Shown in pieces: positions 1-7,659 of a stretch of DNA of 48,601 nucleotides. Position numbers and translations under genes: made by a program. The stretch lies in contig JAFTWG010000016.1 in NCBI GenBank assembly GCA_017465405.1, positions 1-48,601 on the forward strand, given 5' to 3'. The notes under the pieces were generated by a model, which did no database searches, had not been told where the DNA came from, and worked only from the letters and a program-made list of their open reading frames with translations. Numbering within the stretch: the stretch's first letter is position 1; every line of letters begins with the position of its first letter. The stretch comes from Alphaproteobacteria bacterium. Its GTDB lineage: Bacteria > Pseudomonadota > Alphaproteobacteria > RF32 > CAG-239.

Positions 1-409
1 CTTAAATTAATTTAATCCTGCCTGTCATTACTTACTCTAAAGAATTTACTCTAGGTTCCTTAATATACAGACTTTATATTCTTTCTAAACAAATATACCG
101 TCCGCATATCCTCTAGTCTTATTTACTATCTTATTATAACCGGCCGTTTTCGGCCGCCGCCGCTTTGCGTTTTAACATCGCGTCGGTGAAAGCGGTTATA
201 GATTGTTCTGCTCCAGATGTCAACATAAAATTTTAATTTTTTTTGTTTTTTTAAACTTTTTTTCTTAACCCATTGAATAAATACATTTTTATTTTATAGC
301 TTTTTATATACGGTAATCCGATTTGTAACATTTTACACATATATATAATATATAATACTAGCTAAACGAGTCGAAAAAATAAGACTCTTTTATTTTTCAA
401 TAATTCTGT
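1..409. other. Gene-poor AT-rich leader region with a short GC-rich island
   Basis: No convincing protein gene is visible here. Most of the stretch is very AT-rich. An island at about 137-200 is strikingly GC-rich and contains a perfect 6-bp hairpin (CGGCCG, loop TTTT, CGGCCG, at 141-156), bounded by an 8-bp inverted pair (tataaccg / cggttata). On the minus strand, positions 226-134 form a 30-codon open frame starting ATG and ending TAA, without a recognisable ribosome binding site. It could be a gene remnant, a structured RNA or a tiny peptide; I cannot decide. Confidence 0.4.
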
Positions 410-415
410 TATAAT
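407..415 (+). promoter_or_regulatory. Extended -10 promoter element for the hydrolase-like gene
   Basis: A TGnTATAAT extended -10 sequence lies about 32 bases before the ATG at 448. No good -35 hexamer is seen at the usual distance, which fits an extended -10 promoter. Confidence 0.4.
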
Positions 416-447
416 ACGTTTTGCAGTACTAAACATGTAATAAAAAA

Positions 448-1302
448 ATGAGATTTACTTTTTTTACATTGGGCGGAATGCAGTTATGGGAAGACATGTT
501 CTTTTATCAAGGATGGAGAATTCAAAAAAACTGCATTACCGGAAAATACAGACTCCTTGATTCTTGGGACATAAGACGAGAATCGGGAACTCTTATGAAA
601 TGCCAAAATTCATTCATACATTATATAGAAGTATTTCAACTTTTACGCCCTAAAGAAAAGGCTGTTTTATTTCTTCATGGCTTCTGCGGGACAAAAAACT
701 CGTTTAATGAAATGGTTAAAACTTTCGAATCGGGAGAATACACTCCTATCGCCATTAATTATCCCTCAACCAGACGCTCTTTCCATAGCATTGTGGAACA
801 AGTTGAATTTTTATTGAAAAATTTGAAAGATATTAAGGAAATAAACTTTGTTGTCTATGGTTTTGGGGGATTAATTTTAAGAAAAATGTTTTCAAAATCA
901 TCTGCATGGAAAAGAAAATTTAAAATAGGCAGAATTATAGCTATTGATGTCCCGAATCGAGGAAGTGGCATAGGAGAAGCAATCAATCGTTCCCTTTTTC
1001 TAAAAAAAATATTTGGTCCCGCTACGGAAATTTACGATTCGGACTTTGTTGACACATTAGCCCCTTTTCCCAAAAATGCAGATATTGGGGTAATCACGAC
1101 ATGGAACCCGATTCTTCGAATAATTTCAAGTATTTTACCACAAAAATGGAAAGAAAATTTTGCATCACAAAAAGACTCGCACATAGATAACGCAAAAGAG
1201 ATTTTGCCGGTCAAATATTTTTGCCTCAATCCCTGCAAAAACAAAAAGCTTATAACATACTGTATTAACTTCATAAAAAACAACAAATTCAAATCTCGCT
1301 AA
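448..1302 (+). CDS. Alpha/beta-hydrolase-fold protein with degenerate catalytic residues
   Basis: This 284-aa protein has the layout of lipase/esterase-like alpha/beta hydrolases. An oxyanion-type HGFCGTKNSF motif sits at about residues 77-86, and the nucleophile-elbow region reads FVVYGFGGLILR at about residues 134-145. In active relatives the elbow is G-x-S-x-G-G; here the serine position is glycine and the preceding GH is VY. The C-terminal stretch where the catalytic histidine is expected (about 240-262) has no matching histidine. The protein may therefore be a non-catalytic member of the family. No signal peptide is evident. There is no clear ribosome binding site at 448; in-frame ATGs at 478 and 496 are alternative starts. 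The fold assignment is moderately secure; function is unknown. Confidence 0.7.
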   Translation: MRFTFFTLGGMQLWEDMFFYQGWRIQKNCITGKYRLLDSWDIRRESGTLMKCQNSFIHYIEVFQLLRPKEKAVLFLHGFCGTKNSFNEMVKTFESGEYTPIAINYPSTRRSFHSIVEQVEFLLKNLKDIKEINFVVYGFGGLILRKMFSKSSAWKRKFKIGRIIAIDVPNRGSGIGEAINRSLFLKKIFGPATEIYDSDFVDTLAPFPKNADIGVITTWNPILRIISSILPQKWKENFASQKDSHIDNAKEILPVKYFCLNPCKNKKLITYCINFIKNNKFKSR

Positions 1303-1327
1303 AAAATAAAAAAACTGTAACATTTTT

Positions 1328-1357
1328 TTGATAATTTTTATGCTATACTGGTATAAA
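1328..1357 (+). promoter_or_regulatory. Putative promoter of the VirB6-like gene cluster
   Basis: TTGATA (1328-1333) and TATAAA (1352-1357) are separated by 18 bases and lie just upstream of the first gene of the cluster at 1376. An overlapping TATACT is also present. This is a sequence match only. Confidence 0.35.
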
Positions 1358-1375
1358 TAGTAGTGGGAGTATTGA

Positions 1376-1561
1376 ATGAAAACTATTTTAATCAATGTGG
1401 GCATATTGTTGGGACTGGTACTTATGTATTATACGGATGTATTGTCCTTGTTCGCTTTTAAGTATTCTTTCCTTTACTCTCTGATACTGGTGGCGGTATT
1501 ACTGTTAATAGGATTGAAAGTGTTTGGCAATCCCTTTAGACGAGGAAAAAACAATGACTAA
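1376..1561 (+). CDS. Small membrane protein at the head of the VirB6-like cluster
   Basis: A 61-aa protein with two predicted transmembrane segments (about residues 4-20 and 27-49) and a basic C-terminus (NPFRRGKNND). A GGGAG ribosome binding site lies just upstream of the ATG. Its stop codon overlaps the start of the next gene (ATGACTAA), so the two are probably translationally coupled. The position before channel proteins and the size could suit a VirB2-pilin-like or VirB3-like subunit, but it has no signal peptide typical of VirB2 and I see no family motif. Function unknown. Confidence 0.6.
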   Translation: MKTILINVGILLGLVLMYYTDVLSLFAFKYSFLYSLILVAVLLLIGLKVFGNPFRRGKNND

Positions 1562-4085
1562 AACTATGGCAAAAATATTCAGTTTCGGACTTTTGGTATT
1601 GGGATTGATGATGGTGGATGTAAAAGGTCCGACATTTGAAACCAAAACTTACAATTCGTACACGGTTAGCAGTATGAACTGGGAAAGTTGGAGCATTGGC
1701 GTAAATCAAGCTGATGCAGGATGTTGCAGTGGTTTGAAAAAATGGGTAAAGAAGCAGGTTAATAATGTAAAAAAAGTGGTAAGAACCACATATGCGGCCG
1801 TTTCTGAAGGGACACGTAAATTTCTTAACAACCCGACCTGCGGATTATTAAATATTAATACAGGACTAGGAGATCGTGTAACTGCTACGGTAACATCATT
1901 ATGTGGAGATGCGTGTGCCAGAGCTAATGCAGAATACGCCGGATACGACGACTGGCAAAATGCCAAAGCGGCTGATTTGGAACACGCGATAATGAATGGG
2001 GAAGGTGTATATGTAGAAATTGATGGTCAAAAAGTTTATATGACCACAGGAATGACCGTGGCTAGCGGCAATATGGAAGGATGTATGCCTCTTCCGGTTA
2101 AAATAAAAGATGTAGAAACCTGTATATTCTGTCCGTTATTTAAAGTGCTTTACAATGCTTCTGAAGCAATGGCCACTATGTCTTATAAAACATTGGCAGA
2201 GGCGTTCAAAATATTGTTAGCAATCGGCTTGGCTTTATATTTAGCATTTATTACCCTAAAACAAGTAAGTGCTTTTACCAAACAAGATGCTCCCAAATAC
2301 ATTTCAGAAGCTTTAACTATTTCTTTTAAGGTTCTTTTGGCGTGGTTAATTCTTTCAAAAGGAGAAGAATTATATCGTTTAGTTCTACAACCTTTGCTTT
2401 CTGCCGGAATAGAATTTGGTGCTGCATTCCTCACCCACCAAGAGATGGGAACAGCAACGGTTGATGTAAAAAGCTGTATTTCCAGCGGCGGTTTACCTGC
2501 TGCTTCAGGTATAGTTTTTTATTCTAAAGAGCTTTATACTCAAATTGATTGTTTCTTAAGGGCTGTAGCAAAAGAAATTGCCGTAGCTCAAGCACTCGGT
2601 AGTTCTTTAATGTGTGTTGCTACGGAAAAGGCAGCTACTTTTATCGGAAGCTTTCCTGATTTAGATATGTTACTTAGCGGATTTTTGATGTGGTTATTCG
2701 CTTGGCTTATATGTTTAGCCTTTGGTTTCTACTTAATTGATAGCGTAATCCGTTTAGGTATTGTTGGTGCTATTATGCCATTTTTAATAGCAGCTTGGCC
2801 TTTCAAAGCGACATCGGGGTACACCAAAAAGGGATGGGATATGTTTCTCAACGCATTCTTCACCTTCGTATTTATCGGTTTAGTTGTTAGTGTTAACGTT
2901 GAGTTAATGGCTAGAGCTGCTACCGGAGGCAAAGGTAGTACTCAAGAGATGTTTGATTTATTCAATGGAGATGATATTGATAAATTGGAAGAGGTAATGT
3001 CTATCGGAGGATCAGGATTACTCTTTATGTTACTATGTTGTATCTTTGGCTTTAAGCTTTGTGCAGAAGCGGCATCATTAGCTTCTGATTTATCCGGAGC
3101 TAAAAGTGGAAGTATCGGCTCTCAAATTGGTTCTGCTGCTGCAGGTGCTGCTAAATGGGGTGCCGGAGCTGCTTGGAAAGTGGGTAAGAATGCAGCATTA
3201 ATTGCCGGTGATGCAATAACCGACAGTGAAGGTAATTCTGTAAATGAAATCGTTAGAGATAAGGCTGAACAAGGACGACAAGCTTTTGGAAAAGCAGGAG
3301 CAAAAGTTCTTGGGAAAATGGGTTTCAGCAGATTTAGCGATTCTGCAAGCGGACAGCTTAATAATAAAGGTATGGCAGAAAATACAGGAGGAGGACAAAA
3401 CCCGAATGATGATCCGAGTCCGGATGGAGACAATCCGAATCCGAATTCAAATCCGCCGCAAACACCAAAAGATCCGCAAACTCAATCGGATAGACCTGAT
3501 GGAAATAATGCTCGTACCAACGCAGAAAGAGAGCAAGCAGAAGCAGCAGCGGCTGCCGCTGTTGCCGCTCCGGTTGCCGCAGCATTGAATCCTGAAAACC
3601 AAAAGGATAATGATAGGGATGATAATAGAGATACATCAGCTGCATCTGAAGAAGCTGTAGCAAAAGCGGAAAATGCTGAGGCCACTCACGAAGCAGAACA
3701 GGAAGTTACTTCTACAGTTTCCAATGCTAAAAATGATCTGTCAGAATCAGCAACGCAAATGGCAGAGGCAGCTAGTGATAAAGCTGCGGATAAAGCAACA
3801 AGTACAGCTAGAGAGCGTGTCGCTGCCGGTATTGTTTCTCGTATGGATAAGGCTGACAGCAGAAGAGCGGCGGAAGCAAGAGACGAACAGAAGAAAGATT
3901 CGAAGAAAAATGATGAAGATCAGGCAAGAGAAGCTGAAATCAATCGTTTAAGAACAGAAATATATGAGCTCAGAGAACTTCTACGTACATCAGGCGTTGA
4001 CCCAATGAATGCAAATAGTGTCGATGTGGATAAATTGTTCAGATTGGAAGAAGAATTAAAGAGACTCGGTGTTTCTATAGACTAA
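1554..4085 (+). CDS. VirB6/TrbL-family type IV secretion channel protein, paralog 1 (long tail)
   Basis: An 843-aa polytopic inner-membrane protein. The start at ATG 1554 is chosen over an in-frame TTG at 1524 because GAGG lies just upstream and it overlaps the preceding stop. Residues 1-20 are a signal-like hydrophobic stretch. Residues 21-185 form a cysteine-containing periplasmic region ending in a CIFC motif (190-193). Residues about 205-530 hold the VirB6-like membrane core, including the YLAF..L+..SAF segment and the FYLIDSVIRLG...P...AWPFKAT segment, both shared with the next three genes. The last 310 residues are hydrophilic: glycine/alanine-rich, then Asn/Pro-rich, then an Ala/Glu-rich coiled coil. 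VirB6 proteins form the inner-membrane channel of type IV secretion systems; long extensions of this kind are known from Rickettsiales VirB6 paralogs. Confidence 0.8.
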   Translation: MTKTMAKIFSFGLLVLGLMMVDVKGPTFETKTYNSYTVSSMNWESWSIGVNQADAGCCSGLKKWVKKQVNNVKKVVRTTYAAVSEGTRKFLNNPTCGLLNINTGLGDRVTATVTSLCGDACARANAEYAGYDDWQNAKAADLEHAIMNGEGVYVEIDGQKVYMTTGMTVASGNMEGCMPLPVKIKDVETCIFCPLFKVLYNASEAMATMSYKTLAEAFKILLAIGLALYLAFITLKQVSAFTKQDAPKYISEALTISFKVLLAWLILSKGEELYRLVLQPLLSAGIEFGAAFLTHQEMGTATVDVKSCISSGGLPAASGIVFYSKELYTQIDCFLRAVAKEIAVAQALGSSLMCVATEKAATFIGSFPDLDMLLSGFLMWLFAWLICLAFGFYLIDSVIRLGIVGAIMPFLIAAWPFKATSGYTKKGWDMFLNAFFTFVFIGLVVSVNVELMARAATGGKGSTQEMFDLFNGDDIDKLEEVMSIGGSGLLFMLLCCIFGFKLCAEAASLASDLSGAKSGSIGSQIGSAAAGAAKWGAGAAWKVGKNAALIAGDAITDSEGNSVNEIVRDKAEQGRQAFGKAGAKVLGKMGFSRFSDSASGQLNNKGMAENTGGGQNPNDDPSPDGDNPNPNSNPPQTPKDPQTQSDRPDGNNARTNAEREQAEAAAAAAVAAPVAAALNPENQKDNDRDDNRDTSAASEEAVAKAENAEATHEAEQEVTSTVSNAKNDLSESATQMAEAASDKAADKATSTARERVAAGIVSRMDKADSRRAAEARDEQKKDSKKNDEDQAREAEINRLRTEIYELRELLRTSGVDPMNANSVDVDKLFRLEEELKRLGVSID

Positions 4086-4106
4086 CCATAAACAGAGGGA
4101 ATCACG

Positions 4107-5399
4107 ATGGAAAAAAGAATTGACATAACAAAAATATTGAGGGTTATTGCAATATTTTCCCTCGTATTCTTCCTGTTTGCTTGCGGTGATACCAACAAAG
4201 TAAGCACTGCTACCGATACCGGCAACGGAGAGATTACAAGCGAAGACGCTATTGAAGAGCAACATAGAGAATGTTGGCAAGCAGCAGTTGTCGGAACCAT
4301 ATATAGAACAACAGGTCAGTTAACCATGTCCATGTATAATAGGTTAACACAAGGGGCTATGGCATTAATGATGGTTGCATTTGCTGTATGGTTGGCCTTT
4401 AGAATGTTGAAGCACATCAGTTCTTTTACGGAAGAATCTCCGGCAGAAGTTTGGACTGAAGTTATAAAGAAGTTCTTTGTATGCCTTGTTTGCGGAATAT
4501 TAGCAAGTTCAACAACCGGTGTTTTGTTTGTATTGAACTCTATCATCTTCCCTGTCTATAACGCATTTTTAGAACTTGGAAGCGCCATGATCGGTCATGT
4601 TTCTAACTATAAGGAAATATCTATTTTGGGAACGACATGGGATGTTCCTTTTACCCAAAAGCTGCAGATGGAACATGATATATTATGCAAAGCCGGAACA
4701 TTAGGGGCGGCTTCTATAGATGGTGGTTTTCCTAATGAGCCACAAAAAATGATGGAATGTTTGACTTGTGCAATCAATGAGAGAATGAATTATGGAATAA
4801 AGCTCGGATGGATATCAATGTTGCTGCCGGGTGTAATGGCAACTATTTGCGGATTTATTTTGGTATGCGTATTTTGTTTCGTAAAATTAGGGTTCGCATT
4901 TTATTTAGTAGATGCTATTTTCCGTTTTGCAATGATGGTAATGATACTCCCTCTCTTGATTATGGCATACGCATTTAAACCAACGGCAAAATGGACAAAG
5001 ACAGGATTTTTAACAATTATTAATTCTGCTGCATTTATGATGTGTATTGCATTGATAATGATTATGATTTTTGCGGCAACACAGCAAGTTTTATTAGAAT
5101 ACAAAGACGTATTTTTGAACAAATTTTCTCTTGCAAATATAAGTGTACCATTCATTATGCTGTTATTAATTTCGTTTTTAACAGTAGAATCTTTAGGTGT
5201 TGCTAAAAAGATAGCTGACAAATTGATTGGTGGCGGCGGAAGTGCTAACTTCCAAAAACAAGCAGGAAAAGCATTGGCCGGTATCGCCAAATGGGTTGGA
5301 GCCGGAGGTATTAAAGCTGTAGGAAGGAAGATTTTAGAAAAATCATCAAAATTACGAGATGTAGTTGGCGAAGCGAATTCGGCTTGGGGTGGAAAATGA
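4107..5399 (+). CDS. VirB6/TrbL-family protein, paralog 2, with lipobox-like N-terminus
   Basis: A 430-aa member of the four-gene VirB6-like series and the shortest, with almost no C-terminal tail. The N-terminus has a hydrophobic stretch ending in LFAC, giving a lipobox-type cysteine at residue 26, so it may be lipid-modified, which would be unusual for a polytopic channel protein. The membrane core repeats the shared WLAF+ML+HISSF motif (about residues 95-110) and FYLVDAIFRF...LPLL (about 270-290). Cysteines at about residues 56, 194, 215 and 218 fall in periplasmic parts. The start is 21 bases after the preceding stop. The tail ends with Gly/Ala/Lys-rich sequence like that following the core in paralogs 1 and 4. 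Confidence 0.78.
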   Translation: MEKRIDITKILRVIAIFSLVFFLFACGDTNKVSTATDTGNGEITSEDAIEEQHRECWQAAVVGTIYRTTGQLTMSMYNRLTQGAMALMMVAFAVWLAFRMLKHISSFTEESPAEVWTEVIKKFFVCLVCGILASSTTGVLFVLNSIIFPVYNAFLELGSAMIGHVSNYKEISILGTTWDVPFTQKLQMEHDILCKAGTLGAASIDGGFPNEPQKMMECLTCAINERMNYGIKLGWISMLLPGVMATICGFILVCVFCFVKLGFAFYLVDAIFRFAMMVMILPLLIMAYAFKPTAKWTKTGFLTIINSAAFMMCIALIMIMIFAATQQVLLEYKDVFLNKFSLANISVPFIMLLLISFLTVESLGVAKKIADKLIGGGGSANFQKQAGKALAGIAKWVGAGGIKAVGRKILEKSSKLRDVVGEANSAWGGK

Positions 5400-5419
5400 T
5401 GGTAGGAAAGGATGCGGAC

Positions 5420-7648
5420 ATGATAATGCACAAGAACATATTAAAAAGTGTCAAATCGGCATTTGTCGTGCTGTTGACTTTGCTTTGCCTATCTTTTGTA
5501 TTCGTAAACAAAGCTTCTGCGCAAGCAACAAATATAGCGACAAAAACTATTCAAGTTAATGGCCAAAGTTATACAGTTCGAGTTTTGGAATCTAATAAAG
5601 AAACAAAAATACCACCACTAAGTGAAGCTGATTCGATTCAATTTATGGCCTGCCCCCAAATAATGGTTGATTATATATACAAAAGCTCTTGCTATCCTTG
5701 TAAGGTGGTAAAGTCTCTTGTCAGCGTATTTTTAAATGGTTGTAAATATCTGGAAGGCACATCTAAAGAAGCCGGGCAAAAGTTGTTGATACTAGGTTTT
5801 ATGTTGTGGGTTGCTTTCTATGTTATGAGGCAAGTAAGTTCATTTAAAAATATTGAACCGGCCTCCATGGTTAATGACTTACTTATTATGGCATTTAAAA
5901 TTCTATTTGCTTGGGTAGTTATCGTAAGAGGTTACAGCCTTATGGTGGATTACGTATTAGTTCCTTTCTTGGGTTGGGGAGTAGATTTTGGAACAGAGCT
6001 GGTGGTGGCAGCAACAACGGCAACCGGACTTGACATATCAGGAACTCAGGTTGAAAGTTCATATCTGTTAGGACCTGACTATGACGGTATACTGCCTCCG
6101 CATATTCTTAATAATATAATGACATATATTGCGGCAGTTGATGGTACCGTAACCAATCACTTAAAAATAGGACATATGGTTATGTGCCACTCGACTCACG
6201 CCGGAGCATGGGGATTCCCCGAGTACGGATTATCAATTCCTAACTTTTGGATGTGGCTGTGTGGTGCCGCTATCTGGTTTGTCGGCTTTTGTATGACATT
6301 TTCTGTACTGTTTTATCTTGTAGATATGTCTTTCAAATTGGGGTTTGTACTGGTTGCCCTTCCGATTGTAACAGGATTATGGCCTTTCGGAATGACCAAA
6401 GGAAAGTTAAAAGCTTGTTTTGATATGCTTCTTCATGCTGCGGGAACGTTTATATTTTTAGCAATGACTACTGCTTGCGGACTAGTATTGGTAGATAGCG
6501 CCATAGCGGTAGGACAAGGAATTATGGAAAATACTATTACAGATTCTGTTGTCAGAGCTCAAGGAACACAAAAAGTACTCGATGCTATTGAAAGAGGAGA
6601 TACCGAAGCAACAGCCGATATGTTTTCTATATTCAGTTCAAGCTTCTTTATACTGGTGTTCGCATATTTGTATGCAATAAAAGTTATAGGCTCAACATTG
6701 AGCGACTATGTTGATGTGTTCTTTGGTAGCGATGCGTTGGGTAGCCCTATGCACCATAGATTTACACAATCGGTAGCTTATGCAAAAGAACAAATCCAAA
6801 AAAGACTTAAAAGAGCAAAGAATTTGGCTAAAGCTAGTTTGAAAACGGCGTTGATGGATCCATTAGGAGGTGCGAGTGCGGCGTCAGATGATGGAGAGGG
6901 AGAAGACGAAGGACTGTTTGATAAAGTTGAAAAATTCAATCAGAAACTTACTAACTTACAAAAAGGTAAATTTAACGAAGAAGAAGGCACCAAAAAAGAA
7001 TCTAAAGCTGATACAGCTATGTCCATGACCAATATGAAAGCCAAAGACGGGGATAAGATGGATAAAGATGCTGGAATTAAAGGCGGAAAAGATGACGGAA
7101 GCAACGCTGCAACGCAAGCACTTGAAGCTGCCGGCGAAGGTTTGGAACAAGCAGGACAAGCAATCAAAGATGCGGCAAATGCCGTTCAACAAACAGGTAA
7201 AGCAGTTGATGCTGCTGGAACGGCGGCCGCCGTTCCAACTCTCGGTACGGCTAAAGTTGCCACAACTGCAGCTCGTGTAGGAACAGAAACTTCTGCGGCG
7301 GCAACAAAAGTTGGTGCAGAAGCGTTGATTTTGGCAGGTAAGACCTTAAAGAAAACAGCAAAGGTACTTAAGAAATTTAATAAAGTTGCGAAGAAAATAC
7401 AAAAAGTAAACAAAAAAGTACAAAAAGCGGCTAAAAAAGTTCAAAAAGGAGTTCAAAAAGTACAAAAAGCAGTAGGAGGAGGTTCTGATGAAAATAAAGA
7501 GAATAAGAACAATCAGGATCAACAAAATCCTATAAAAAATCTGACAGAAGGATCAGATAAACAACAAATGAGAGAAAACAGCGAACAAGACGGTTTGGTC
7601 GGAAGCATGGCTAAAACAGCTGCAGGTGGTAATAAAGACGAAAAATAG
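5420..7648 (+). CDS. VirB6/TrbL-family protein, paralog 3, with basic repetitive tail
   Basis: A 742-aa protein. I prefer ATG 5420 (AGGAAAGG just upstream) to in-frame ATGs at 5384 and 5396 that overlap the preceding gene. This start gives a clean signal peptide ending ASAQA at about residue 31. The core shares the WVAFYVMRQVSSF and FYLVDMSFKLG...LP...LWPF motifs with its neighbours. A CxxC (CYPC) precedes the first core helix. The last 270 residues are hydrophilic: an acidic part, an alanine-rich part, and then a lysine-rich amphipathic stretch built on repeats of KKVQK/KKIQK. As a VirB6 homolog it should sit in the inner membrane as part of a type IV secretion channel; the role of the tail is unknown. 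Confidence 0.78.
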   Translation: MIMHKNILKSVKSAFVVLLTLLCLSFVFVNKASAQATNIATKTIQVNGQSYTVRVLESNKETKIPPLSEADSIQFMACPQIMVDYIYKSSCYPCKVVKSLVSVFLNGCKYLEGTSKEAGQKLLILGFMLWVAFYVMRQVSSFKNIEPASMVNDLLIMAFKILFAWVVIVRGYSLMVDYVLVPFLGWGVDFGTELVVAATTATGLDISGTQVESSYLLGPDYDGILPPHILNNIMTYIAAVDGTVTNHLKIGHMVMCHSTHAGAWGFPEYGLSIPNFWMWLCGAAIWFVGFCMTFSVLFYLVDMSFKLGFVLVALPIVTGLWPFGMTKGKLKACFDMLLHAAGTFIFLAMTTACGLVLVDSAIAVGQGIMENTITDSVVRAQGTQKVLDAIERGDTEATADMFSIFSSSFFILVFAYLYAIKVIGSTLSDYVDVFFGSDALGSPMHHRFTQSVAYAKEQIQKRLKRAKNLAKASLKTALMDPLGGASAASDDGEGEDEGLFDKVEKFNQKLTNLQKGKFNEEEGTKKESKADTAMSMTNMKAKDGDKMDKDAGIKGGKDDGSNAATQALEAAGEGLEQAGQAIKDAANAVQQTGKAVDAAGTAAAVPTLGTAKVATTAARVGTETSAAATKVGAEALILAGKTLKKTAKVLKKFNKVAKKIQKVNKKVQKAAKKVQKGVQKVQKAVGGGSDENKENKNNQDQQNPIKNLTEGSDKQQMRENSEQDGLVGSMAKTAAGGNKDEK

Positions 7649-7659
7649 ACGAGGAAGCA

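Noticed and set aside
363..395. Hairpin GAGTC/GACTC followed by T-rich sequence as a terminator
   Set aside because: The stem is only five base pairs with a long A-rich loop, and no upstream gene on that strand is visible in the window.
1524..1553. TTG start for VirB6 paralog 1
   Set aside because: ATG 1554 has GAGG upstream, couples to the previous stop and gives a normal signal sequence.
3244..3951. Long alternative frames inside the VirB6 paralog 1 tail on both strands
   Set aside because: They are by-products of the repetitive Ala/Glu/Asn coding sequence; their proteins are low-complexity and lack start signals.
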